Positions 1 to 7,228 of a stretch of DNA of 11,304 bases are shown here, piece after piece. The stretch is from Odoribacteraceae bacterium. Its GTDB lineage: Bacteria; Bacteroidota; Bacteroidia; Bacteroidales; Marinifilaceae. The position numbers were made by a program, and so were the translations under genes. Position 1 is the first letter of the stretch. The number at the start of each line of letters is the position of its first letter. Under the pieces are notes generated by a model. It was not told the origin of the DNA, searched no databases, and saw nothing but the letters and a program-made list of their open reading frames with translations. Location: positions 1-11,304 of the forward strand of contig JAITJA010000149.1 in the NCBI GenBank assembly GCA_031279175.1, given 5' to 3'.

Positions 1-204
1 GATTTCCCGAGAACGCTTCGCGCAGCCGCGAAACCGTCTCGGGATTTCCCGAGAACACTTCGCGCAGCCGCGAAACCGTCTCGGGATTTCCCGAGAACGC
101 TTCGCGCAGCCGCGAAGCGTCGCCCACGACCGTGGACAAGCCTTCGCGTCCGCGCGAAACGTCGCCCACGACCGTGGGCAGGCCTTCGCGCGGACGCGAA
201 GCGT
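1..204. repeat. 42-bp palindromic tandem repeat array (five units)
   Basis: Five units repeat with an exact 42-bp period and run off the left edge. Each unit holds a core hairpin, TTCGCG-N4-CGCGAA, at 17-32, 59-74, 101-116, 143-158 and 185-200. Between cores sits a second palindrome of one of two kinds. Type A is TCTCGGGA-TT-TCCCGAGA (37-54 and 79-96). Type B is built on CCACG-AC-CGTGG (124-135), extended to GCCCACG-AC-CGTGGGC at 164-179. In the third unit the core stem grows to a perfect 10 bp with loop CAGC (97-120). The loops of units 4 and 5, TCCG and CGGA, are reverse complements of each other. The array begins 18 bp beyond the Nudix stop codon, so transcripts of the nuo operon probably run into it. 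It may shield the 3' end of the mRNA or act as a REP/BIME-like element; this is inference. No T-run follows any hairpin, so it is not a standard intrinsic terminator. All six frames are open because 42 is a multiple of three. Confidence 0.93.
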
Positions 205-222
205 CGTCGCGAGTTCTTTACC

Positions 223-816
223 TTACGAGTATTTAGCGGGGGGGGAGGAGTATTTCTCTTCCTGCCTGTACGCGGCCATGTATTTCCAGAGTGGGGCCAG
301 GTGTGTCGCTTGTTTGAGTTGTCCGGAGTCGAGTAGCGCGCGCACCTCGTCGAGCGAGAGGAGGTGCACGGAGATATCCTCGGACTCCTCGAGATGCTGG
401 TTGTCGATTTTCTCGACCCCCGTGGCGAGGAAGGTATGCACGAGATTCGTTTGCGAGCCGGGGTTTGGGGAGAGGATCATGTATTCTTGCCACGCGCCGT
501 TTCCGTAGCCGGTTTCCTCGAGCAACTCGCGTCTCGCGGCCTCGAGTGGCGAGGCGTCCGCCGGGTCGCGTACCCCGGCGCATAATTCCAGGGACATCTC
601 GCCGATGCCGTGCCTGTATTGTCGCACGAAGACGAACATCCCGCTCGTGGTCACGGCGATGGTGTTGACCCAGTCGGGGTACTCGAGGACGTAGAACTCG
701 GGGATGACGCGTCCGTTGGGCATCTGCAGGCGTTCGCGGCGGACGGTGAGCCAGGGGCGGCGGGAGAGGTACTCGGATTCGAGGACGCGCCAGCCGGCGG
801 GCGGGTGTTTATCCAT
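223..816 (-). CDS. Nudix hydrolase, ADP-ribose pyrophosphatase-like
   Basis: A 197-residue Nudix protein, probably cytoplasmic, expected to hydrolyse a nucleoside diphosphate linked to another group (ADP-ribose or a similar sugar nucleotide is the usual substrate of its closest-looking subfamily). The Nudix box spans about residues 81-104. Its catalytic half is intact: R96-E97-L-L-E100-E101-T-G-Y, with the metal-binding glutamates present. In the first half the usual glutamate is not in place, the segment reading GVRDPADASPLEAAR, one residue longer than the consensus. As I recall, this variant is common in Bacteroidota homologues. The SQPWPFP-type motif of NADH pyrophosphatase (NudC) is absent. 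After the box comes LSPNPGSQTNLVHTFLA, as in ADP-ribose and GDP-mannose hydrolases. The C-terminal tail is hydrophilic. The start ATG lies 11 bp after the nuoN stop, so the gene is probably co-transcribed with complex I. The exact substrate is not determined. Confidence 0.93.
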   Translation of the reverse strand: MDKHPPAGWRVLESEYLSRRPWLTVRRERLQMPNGRVIPEFYVLEYPDWVNTIAVTTSGMFVFVRQYRHGIGEMSLELCAGVRDPADASPLEAARRELLEETGYGNGAWQEYMILSPNPGSQTNLVHTFLATGVEKIDNQHLEESEDISVHLLSLDEVRALLDSGQLKQATHLAPLWKYMAAYRQEEKYSSPPAKYS

Positions 817-827
817 GTCTCGCGGCG

Positions 828-2309
828 TTACCAGCCGGTGCTGTAGTGGTGGATTTCCCCGTGGACGATGCTGAGGACGCCGAGGAGGAGGATGCCGGCG
901 CTACAGGCGATGAGCCCCAGGCGGGTGTAGCCGTCGGAGCGGAACCCGGCGATGGCTGTTTCGTTTTTGTTGATGAACATGGCCTTGACGACGCGCAGGT
1001 AGTAATAGAGCGCGATGACCGTGTTGATCAGGGCGATGAATACTAACCAGTAGTATCCTTGCTCGACGGCGGCGGCGAAGACGAAGAATTTGCTGAAGAA
1101 GCCGGCGAAGGGGGGTATGCCCGCCAGGGAGAAGAGGGCGATCATCATGACGACGCTCAGGCGGGGGTTGGTGGAGTAGAGGCCGTTGTAGTCGTCGATG
1201 GTTTCTTTTCCGGAGCGGCGTTCGATGATGGTGATGACGCCGAAGGCTGCCAGGTTGGAGAACATGTAGACGAGGATGTAGTAGACGAGGCTTGTCATCC
1301 CGAGTGCCGACCCGCTGATGACGCCGAGCATGATGTAGCCTGCTTGCGATATCGAGGAGTAGGCGAAGAATCGTTTGAGGTTTTGCTGGCGGAGGGCGAA
1401 GAGGTTGGCGACGGTGATGGTGGCGATGGTTGTCCAGAAGAGGATGGCTTGCCATTGTTCGACGAGGTTGCCGAAGACTTTGCAGAGGATGGCCATGAGC
1501 GCGAAGGCTGCCGCTCCCTTGGAGATGACGGAGAGGTAGGCCGTCACGCTCGTCGGGGCTCCCTCGTAGACGTCTGGCGTCCACTGGTGGAATGGCACGA
1601 GTGATAGCTTGAAGGCGAGGCCGGCGAAGAAGAAGACGAATGCCATGACTTGTAGCGGCGCGCCGGTGACCGCGGCGGGGATGTCCGCGAAGTAGAGCGT
1701 GCCGGTGGTGCCGTATATCAAGGAGATGCCGTAGAGGGAGAGGCCGGAGGCGAAGATGGCGGTGAGGATGTATTTCGCTCCCGCCTCTGCCGACCGGTGG
1801 CGGAATTTGTCGAATGCCACGAGGGTTGCCACGGGTATGGAGGCGAGCTCGAGCCCGAGGTAGAAGAGTAGGAAGTTGCCCGCGGCGATCATGAAGTACA
1901 TCCCGAGGAGGGTGAAGAGGGTGATCAGGTAGAATTCTCCGCGCCGGATGACGGTTTGTTTTTCTTCTAACCAGCCGCGCGCTTGTAGGAAGATGAGGAG
2001 CGTGCCGGTGGCGAGGATGCTTTTGATGATGCTCCCGAGGGGGTAGAGGTTGTACATGCCGCTGTAGAGGGGGTACGCGCTGGCGGTCCCGGGGGCCTGG
2101 TCGATGATGGCGGCGTCACCGAAGATGGCAAGGGTCGCGCGCGCCGGGCAGCAGGTCAGCAGGACGTGTATGCCTACTAGCAAGCAGGCTACCGGCTGGA
2201 AGTAGTTCAGGCTTTTCCTGGAGCCGAATATGTCGTAGAGGAAGAGGATGACGATGACCGCGATTAACGAGAGTTCCTCTTTGAGGTAGATGAAGTGTGA
2301 ATAGTCCAT
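828..2309 (-). CDS. nuoN: NADH-quinone oxidoreductase subunit N
   Basis: Antiporter-like membrane subunit of complex I, 493 residues, close to the usual family length. It is hydrophobic throughout, with roughly 14 membrane segments, and forms one of the three distal proton channels. Residues matching the known channel set are in place: a glutamate in TM5 (E154, in LGLELASIPV), a TM7 lysine (K234, in AFKLSLVPFHQW) and a TM8 lysine (K264, in SVISKGAAAF). The K234-K264 spacing of 30 equals that of the E. coli pair K217-K247. The TPDVYEGAPT motif is diagnostic for NuoN. The start ATG lies 12 bp after the nuoM stop; the Nudix gene follows after 11 bp. It is the last nuo gene of the operon. Confidence 0.98.
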   Translation of the reverse strand: MDYSHFIYLKEELSLIAVIVILFLYDIFGSRKSLNYFQPVACLLVGIHVLLTCCPARATLAIFGDAAIIDQAPGTASAYPLYSGMYNLYPLGSIIKSILATGTLLIFLQARGWLEEKQTVIRRGEFYLITLFTLLGMYFMIAAGNFLLFYLGLELASIPVATLVAFDKFRHRSAEAGAKYILTAIFASGLSLYGISLIYGTTGTLYFADIPAAVTGAPLQVMAFVFFFAGLAFKLSLVPFHQWTPDVYEGAPTSVTAYLSVISKGAAAFALMAILCKVFGNLVEQWQAILFWTTIATITVANLFALRQQNLKRFFAYSSISQAGYIMLGVISGSALGMTSLVYYILVYMFSNLAAFGVITIIERRSGKETIDDYNGLYSTNPRLSVVMMIALFSLAGIPPFAGFFSKFFVFAAAVEQGYYWLVFIALINTVIALYYYLRVVKAMFINKNETAIAGFRSDGYTRLGLIACSAGILLLGVLSIVHGEIHHYSTGW

Positions 2310-2321
2310 TGTTTACAGGGT

Positions 2322-3800
2322 TTACAATTTCGCGTTTTGGATGATCGGTAGGAGGCTGTCGCTGATCATGTCCGAGAGCCACAGGGGAGCTAGCCCGATT
2401 CCCGCGATGGCGAGGATGAGCACGATGGTGGAGGCTCGCTCGTACCAGTTGGCGTCTTGTAGCGACAGGTGGTGGTCGGCAATTTTCCCGTGGAGGATTT
2501 TCCCGACGACCCGCAGGATGTATACCGCGGTGATCACGATCGAGGTGCAGGCGATGATGGTGAATACCCGGTGGAAGACGTCCTCGTGGATGAATGATCC
2601 GACGAAGATGGTCATCTCGGCCACGAAGCCGCTTAGTCCCGGGAGGCCCAGCGAGGCAAGACCGGCAATCACGTAGCAGACGCCAAGGAAGGGCATGACT
2701 TTCATCAGTCCTCCCATCTCGCGGATGTCTCGCGTGTGGGTGCGCCCGTAGATCATGCCGATGAGGGCGAAGAAGAGGGCCGTCATGAGTCCGTGGGAGA
2801 GCATCTGGAGGATGGCCCCGTTCATCGCTGTCTGGTTTAGCATCAGGATGGCGAAGAGTACCAGGCCGCAGTGGCTCACGGAGGAGTATGCGTTGATGTA
2901 TTTCAAGTCGGTTTGCACGATGGCCGAGTATGCCCCGTAGACGACGCTGATGCCGGTCAGGATGATGAATATCCAGGCCAGGTCGTTGGCCGCCTCGGGC
3001 ATCAGGAAGATGGCGACGCGGAAGCATCCGTATCCTCCCAGTTTCATTAACACGCCGGCGTGTAGCATGGATACCGCCGTGGGCGCGGAGGCATGGCCGT
3101 CGGGCGACCAGGTGTGGAACGGGAAGAGCGCGCCTAACACGCCGAAGCCCACGAAGACTAACGGGAAGAGCCAGTGCTGCGCTTGACCGGGGATGTGGCC
3201 TCGCGCGATTTCCAGGATGTTCATCGAGGATTCCCCGGAGAGGAAGTAGATGCCGAGTATGCCAAGTAGCAGCAGGGCCGATCCAGCCATGAGCATTAAG
3301 GTTAGTTTCATGGCCGAGTATTCTTTTCGCCCGCTTCCCCATACCCCGATCAGGAGGTACATCGGGATGAGCGCGATCTCGTAGTACATGAACATCGTGA
3401 AGAGGTCAAGCGAGATGAAGAATCCAAAGACGCCCGTCGAGAGTAAGCAGAACCAGAGGAAGAATTCTTTCTCGAGGAATTCCATTTTCCACGAGGCGAG
3501 GACCCCGGTGAACACGATGATCGCGGAGAGGAGTAGCATCGCTACCGAGATGCCGTCCACGCCAACGGAGTAGTATATGTTTAACGGGGCGTACCAGAGG
3601 CATTTTGCCGTGAAGAGCATTTCGGCCGCGTTGCCCGCGGCGCGTTCGCCAAGGTAGGCGAAGACTAATCCCACGGCTAACGCCAGGAGGAGCGAGGCCC
3701 CGGTGGCTACCACGAGACGAATCTGTTTCAGGTTTTTCGAGAGGAATAACCCGCCCATCATCAAGACCGGTACGAGAACAAAGAGTGATAAAAAGTTCAT
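2322..3800 (-). CDS. nuoM: NADH-quinone oxidoreductase subunit M
   Basis: Antiporter-like proton-channel subunit of complex I, 492 residues, about 14 membrane segments. Diagnostic sequence: FPFHTWSPDGHASAPTAVS (about 225-243) followed by LHAGVLMKLGGYG. The TM5 glutamate is present (E141, in YYEIALIP) and the TM8 lysine is present (K252). The TM7 position that is K234 in E. coli NuoM aligns without gaps to L221 here (GFGVLGALFPFHTW). The alignment is anchored by the P, H and W that follow and by the 31-residue distance to the TM8 lysine. So one usual channel residue is missing; I recall similar sequences from other Bacteroidota, which would make this a clade feature rather than damage. The ORF is otherwise intact. 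Its start codon overlaps the stop of a candidate 45-aa ORF (ATGA), and a 146-bp gap, the longest in the operon, separates it from nuoL. Confidence 0.98.
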   Translation of the reverse strand: MNFLSLFVLVPVLMMGGLFLSKNLKQIRLVVATGASLLLALAVGLVFAYLGERAAGNAAEMLFTAKCLWYAPLNIYYSVGVDGISVAMLLLSAIIVFTGVLASWKMEFLEKEFFLWFCLLSTGVFGFFISLDLFTMFMYYEIALIPMYLLIGVWGSGRKEYSAMKLTLMLMAGSALLLLGILGIYFLSGESSMNILEIARGHIPGQAQHWLFPLVFVGFGVLGALFPFHTWSPDGHASAPTAVSMLHAGVLMKLGGYGCFRVAIFLMPEAANDLAWIFIILTGISVVYGAYSAIVQTDLKYINAYSSVSHCGLVLFAILMLNQTAMNGAILQMLSHGLMTALFFALIGMIYGRTHTRDIREMGGLMKVMPFLGVCYVIAGLASLGLPGLSGFVAEMTIFVGSFIHEDVFHRVFTIIACTSIVITAVYILRVVGKILHGKIADHHLSLQDANWYERASTIVLILAIAGIGLAPLWLSDMISDSLLPIIQNAKL

Positions 3801-3934
3801 GTCGCCTGTGTTTTAATGTCTATTGAATGAATGTTGTTGTGGCATTCCCCGCTTGGGGTTGCCTTGTATTGTTTGGAGGGATAACAAGGGGATTTCTCTC
3901 TTGCCGGCTCCCCGACGCTTTTTTGTTTTCTCAT
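3797..3934 (-). CDS. Candidate small ORF in the nuoL-nuoM gap (45 aa)
   Basis: A 45-codon ORF fills almost the whole gap between nuoL and nuoM. Its ATG (3932-3934) follows the nuoL stop by 12 nt, and the sequence just before it contains GGAGAG, the purine-rich type rarely seen upstream of starts here. Its TGA overlaps the nuoM ATG as ATGA, the arrangement of translationally coupled genes. The peptide begins MRKQKSVGEPAREKS, is basic and hydrophilic, and has two cysteines (residues 17 and 31). It has no membrane segment and resembles no complex I subunit I know. Against it: roughly half its codons end in G or C, well below the neighbouring nuo genes, and it includes AGA and ATA codons. An open frame of this length can arise by chance. 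It could serve only to carry ribosomes across the gap to nuoM. Confidence 0.3.
   Translation of the reverse strand: MRKQKSVGEPAREKSPCYPSKQYKATPSGECHNNIHSIDIKTQAT
3841..3889 (-). other. Possible mRNA stem-loops between nuoL and nuoM
   Basis: Two hairpins can form in the minus-strand transcript and they overlap, so they may compete. The first (3841-3863) pairs GGCA with TGCC and CCCC with GGGG around an AAGC loop, with a small internal loop between the two helices. The second (3862-3889) pairs CCTTGT with ACAAGG around a 16-nt loop. No U-run follows, so they are not simple terminators. They could mark an RNA-processing or partial attenuation point within the operon. I saw no TAnnTTTG promoter box on the minus strand in this gap. 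Confidence 0.35.
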
Positions 3935-3946
3935 CTCTCCGCGCGA

Positions 3947-5848
3947 TTAAGTGAATAATACCAGTACGGTGATCAATAACGCGCCCAGCAGGATGACCGC
4001 CACGTATTGTTGCAGTTGCCCGGATTGGAATCCCCGGATGGAGTAGGAGATCCGTTGCGAGAGGGTGGCGAAACCGTTCATCGTGCCGTCCACGACGTGA
4101 CGGTCGAACCACGCGACGGGCCTCGATATGCCGTTGAAGATTATTTTCTTGGTGATGAAAAGGTAAAGCTCGTCCAGGTAGAAGCGCTTGCAGGCCGCCG
4201 CGTATAGTCCGCGGAAGGAGGCCGCCAGGCGATCGGGGATGGTGCTCTCCCCGCGGTAAAAGAGGGTGGCTATCCCGATGGCAATTACCGCTATCGCCAC
4301 GCTGGCGGCGGCGACGGTCCAGTCGAGGTGGATGATGTACTCGGCGCTATCGCTGGTGACGAACTTGCCGAAGGGGATGAATCCCGCGACCAGCGTCACG
4401 GCAGCCAGGAAGATCAACGGCGTGGTCATGGAGGCGGACGCCTCGCGCGGGGCGTGGTCGTGATGGCTTGCCTTGTTCCAGAAGATCCGGTAGTAGAGGC
4501 GGAACATGTAGAATGCCGTCAGGCCGGCCGTGAAGCTCATCATGGTTCCCAGCGCGGGGCTGAAGTGGAAGGTGGCGGCCAGGATCTCGTCCTTGCTGAA
4601 GAAGCCGGAGAAGGGAGGGATGCCCGCGATGGCCAGGCAGGCGACGAGGAAGGTGAGGTGCGTGACCGGCAGGTATTTTCGCAGTCCTCCCATGTTCGCC
4701 ATCTCGTTGCTGTGGACGGCGTGGATGATCGCGCCGGCCCCGAGGAAGAGTAGGGCCTTGAACATCGCGTGGGTGAAGAGGTGGAACATGGAGGCCATGT
4801 ATCCCAGCCCCTCGTGCCCTTCCATGCCGGAGACGCCCAGGCCTACCATCATGAAGCCGATCTGCGAGATCGTGGAGAAGGCTAACACGCGCTTGATGTC
4901 TGTCTGCACGCACGCCACGACTGCCGCGAAGAGGGAGGTGACCGCGCCCACGATGGCCACGAGTACCAACACGTCAGGGGCCTCCAGGTAGTAGACGGGG
5001 AAAAGACGCGCGACGAGGTAGACGCCAGCCACGACCATTGTCGCCGCGTGAATCAGGGCGGAGACGGGCGTGGGGCCTTCCATCGCGTCCGGCAACCAGA
5101 CGTGCAACGGGAACATGGCCGATTTACCGGCGCCTCCCATGAAGATTAATGCCATGGCCCAACTGATCACGGAGCAGCCCATGAAGGAGATTCCCTCCAT
5201 CCCGGCGAACAGTGACGCGTCGCCGGAGGTGAGGCGCTCGAAATCGAACGTCCCCGTGTAGAACGAGAGCAGCAGGATGCCCACCAGGAAGCCGAGGTCC
5301 GCGAAGCGCGTGACGATGAATGCTTTCTTGGAGGCGGCCACCGCTTCCGGTTTCGTGTAGTAGAAGCCGATCAGCAGGTAGGAGGAGACCCCTACCAGTT
5401 CCCAGAAGATGTACATCTGGAAGATGTTGGTCGCCACGACTAATCCCAGCATGGAGAAGGTGAAGAGGGAGAGGAACGCGTAGTAGCGCTGGAATCCCCG
5501 TTCCCCGTGCATGTAACCGATGCTGTAAAGGTGTACCATCAATGAGACGGTGGTGATCACGACGAGCATCATCACCGCGATCGGGTCGAGCAGCACGCCC
5601 AGGTCGATGTGTAATTTCTCCGTGAAGTTCAGCCACGTGAAGTTCACGGGCGTTAGTTTCTCGAAAACCCCGTTGACCTTTGCCGTCGTGAAGTAGTTCC
5701 ACGCCGCGATGTAAGACAAACAAGCCGAGATGGCCAGGACGATTGTCCCGGTATACCCCGCCGCGCGCGGCGTTAGTCTCTTCCCCACCAGCCCGAGGAA
5801 CAGGAACGACAGGAACGGTAGGAGTACTATAAAGAGTGTATATTCCAT
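3947..5848 (-). CDS. nuoL: NADH-quinone oxidoreductase subunit L
   Basis: The most distal antiporter-like subunit of complex I, 633 residues, of normal length. It carries the classic motif GKSAMFPLHVWLPDAMEG (241-258) followed by PTPVSALIHAATM. Channel residues match the family: E150 in TM5 (FWELVGVSSYLLIG), D184 in RFADLGF, and the TM7 lysine K242. The C-terminal part after about residue 540 is the region that in known structures forms the long lateral helix running along the membrane arm and a final membrane segment; the very end (about 615-632) is strongly hydrophobic, as expected. The ATG lies 22 bp after the nuoK stop. Downstream is the unusual 146-bp gap before nuoM. Confidence 0.98.
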   Translation of the reverse strand: MEYTLFIVLLPFLSFLFLGLVGKRLTPRAAGYTGTIVLAISACLSYIAAWNYFTTAKVNGVFEKLTPVNFTWLNFTEKLHIDLGVLLDPIAVMMLVVITTVSLMVHLYSIGYMHGERGFQRYYAFLSLFTFSMLGLVVATNIFQMYIFWELVGVSSYLLIGFYYTKPEAVAASKKAFIVTRFADLGFLVGILLLSFYTGTFDFERLTSGDASLFAGMEGISFMGCSVISWAMALIFMGGAGKSAMFPLHVWLPDAMEGPTPVSALIHAATMVVAGVYLVARLFPVYYLEAPDVLVLVAIVGAVTSLFAAVVACVQTDIKRVLAFSTISQIGFMMVGLGVSGMEGHEGLGYMASMFHLFTHAMFKALLFLGAGAIIHAVHSNEMANMGGLRKYLPVTHLTFLVACLAIAGIPPFSGFFSKDEILAATFHFSPALGTMMSFTAGLTAFYMFRLYYRIFWNKASHHDHAPREASASMTTPLIFLAAVTLVAGFIPFGKFVTSDSAEYIIHLDWTVAAASVAIAVIAIGIATLFYRGESTIPDRLAASFRGLYAAACKRFYLDELYLFITKKIIFNGISRPVAWFDRHVVDGTMNGFATLSQRISYSIRGFQSGQLQQYVAVILLGALLITVLVLFT

Positions 5849-5870
5849 GTGTTATCGATGTTTATCATGA

Positions 5871-6185
5871 TTAATCCTTCAGTTGGTCGAGGTTCTTTAC
5901 CTGGATGTTCCGGATATTGCGATAGATGTTAATGATGATCGCGATAGCAACTGCCGTCTCGCAGGCGGAAACACCAATGGCAAACAACGTGAAGAAGAAG
6001 CCTTCCAGTTGACCGGGGAAAAGAAAGCGGTTGAATAACGCGAAATTAATGTCCACCGAGTTCAAGATTAACTCGATCGAGATCAATATCGTCAACAGGT
6101 TGCGACGGGTGAGAAACCCGTATACCCCGGCGAAGAACATGACAGCGCTCGCGACGAGGTAATATTCTAAATGTAGTCCTTCCAT
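5871..6185 (-). CDS. nuoK: NADH-quinone oxidoreductase subunit K
   Basis: Small membrane subunit of complex I, 104 residues with three membrane segments, the standard size. The two buried glutamates of the family are present: E38 (in LISIELILNSVDINF, matching E. coli E36) and E76 (in GVSACETAVAIAI, matching E72). These residues sit on the hydrophilic axis that links the quinone site to the antiporter subunits. A hydrophilic tail of about 16 residues follows the last segment. The gene lies 13 bp after nuoJ and 22 bp before nuoL. Confidence 0.98.
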   Translation of the reverse strand: MEGLHLEYYLVASAVMFFAGVYGFLTRRNLLTILISIELILNSVDINFALFNRFLFPGQLEGFFFTLFAIGVSACETAVAIAIIINIYRNIRNIQVKNLDQLKD

Positions 6186-6198
6186 AATCTCTTTGATT

Positions 6199-6711
6199 TT
6201 ATCGTTTTCGCGCGATCATGATTCCCCCGACGATGCAGGCCAGCAACAGGATGCTGATGACCTCGAAGGGGAGCAGGTACTGGTATTTACTCGTCCCCAT
6301 CAGTGCCGTCCCGATCTCTTTCACCGGCACCTCGCCCCCCGCGAGGCGGGAAGGGCCAAAGGAGTGCGTGAGGAGCAGGAAGAGGGTGATCCCCAGCCCG
6401 GCGACGGCGGCGAGCGCCCCGGCCACGACCTTGCTATTCTTTATCTTTTCCAGCTTCTCGTCTGCCTGTTGGTTGGTCAACAAGATCGAGAAGACGTAAA
6501 GGATGATGATCCCTCCCGCGTAGATGGTGAGCTGCACCGCGCCCAGGAACGAGTACTCGAGTTGGAAATAGATCCCGGCCGTGGCGAACAACACGAACAG
6601 CAGGTAGGTCGCCGAACGCAAGATCCGCCGGGTAGTAACGGTCAGGATGGAAAAGATCACGATCACCGCTGCCAGCAGGAAGAAGACCGTTTCTTGTATT
6701 GGTATATTCAT
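6199..6711 (-). CDS. nuoJ: NADH-quinone oxidoreductase subunit J
   Basis: Membrane subunit of complex I, 170 residues, five predicted membrane segments. The conserved third segment reads YAGGIIILYVFSILL (64-78). In known structures this helix has a pi-bulge that changes during turnover and couples quinone reduction to the proton channels. The first and second segments and the RRILRSATYLLFV connection also fit the family. It sits between nuoI (12 bp upstream) and nuoK (13 bp downstream), the invariant J-K order. Confidence 0.97.
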   Translation of the reverse strand: MNIPIQETVFFLLAAVIVIFSILTVTTRRILRSATYLLFVLFATAGIYFQLEYSFLGAVQLTIYAGGIIILYVFSILLTNQQADEKLEKIKNSKVVAGALAAVAGLGITLFLLLTHSFGPSRLAGGEVPVKEIGTALMGTSKYQYLLPFEVISILLLACIVGGIMIARKR

Positions 6712-6723
6712 AGCGTGATATTT

Positions 6724-7221
6724 TTATACGGTAAGATTCTCCGCGACGGGTTTGGGCGCCAGGGATGATCCCTCGCGATTCAACTTGTGTACTAACTTCT
6801 CGCGGGTAAAGACGGCGTGTTCGAACGTGGGAATAAAGTCCAGCGCCCCCTGCGGGCATGTCCGCACGCACAGATGGCAGAAGAGGCAACTCCCGTGATC
6901 GTAATGATAATCGACCAACACTTTCTTTTTCTTCCCTGCCGCGTCGGTCACCATCTCGCTTGTCAGGCGGATCGTGCTATTCGGGCAATTGACCTCGCAA
7001 ATCCCGCAGGCGATGCACTTGTGATGGTTTTGGCTGTCGTGCAGCAACACCAGCTCCCCGCGGAAACGGTCGAACATCACCAGCTTCTTTCGGTTTTCCG
7101 GGTAGCACTCCGTTATTTTCTTGCGGAAGAATACCCGGAGCGTGGTGCGCATACCGACGAGCAAGGAGCGCAGGCCCTTGACAAAATTGACGATATATCT
7201 ATATAGGCTATTCATGATCAC
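6724..7221 (-). CDS. nuoI: NADH-quinone oxidoreductase subunit I (2x[4Fe-4S])
   Basis: Iron-sulfur subunit of complex I, 165 residues, peripheral on the cytoplasmic side. Two ferredoxin-type motifs bind the N6a and N6b clusters: C69-x2-C72-x2-C75-x3-C79-P and C112-x2-C115-x2-C118-x3-C122-P. All eight cysteines are present. The N-terminal 30 or so residues are amphipathic and basic, as in the helix that lies on the membrane in known structures. In a full complex I these clusters receive electrons from NuoG and pass them to N2 in NuoB. Here NuoG is missing, so NuoI is the probable entry point for an external donor. The gene is 7 bp after nuoH. Confidence 0.98.
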   Translation of the reverse strand: MIMNSLYRYIVNFVKGLRSLLVGMRTTLRVFFRKKITECYPENRKKLVMFDRFRGELVLLHDSQNHHKCIACGICEVNCPNSTIRLTSEMVTDAAGKKKKVLVDYHYDHGSCLFCHLCVRTCPQGALDFIPTFEHAVFTREKLVHKLNREGSSLAPKPVAENLTV

Positions 7222-7228
7222 TCGCGTA

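Noticed and set aside
1..204. CRISPR array
   Set aside because: The 42-bp period has no unique spacers between repeats; the units are directly adjacent and both parts of each unit are palindromic.
164..204. Intrinsic terminator after the Nudix gene
   Set aside because: Strong GC hairpins are present but no T-run follows them on the minus strand, so a standard intrinsic terminator is not supported.
1059..1604. 181-codon acidic ORF on the plus strand opposite nuoN
   Set aside because: The G, E, D and V richness is the complement of hydrophobic codons in nuoN; no motif or start context supports it.
2116..3342. 408-codon minus-strand ORF across nuoM and the start of nuoN
   Set aside because: It runs in another frame through two well-conserved genes and has the R/H/P-rich composition of an out-of-frame reading.
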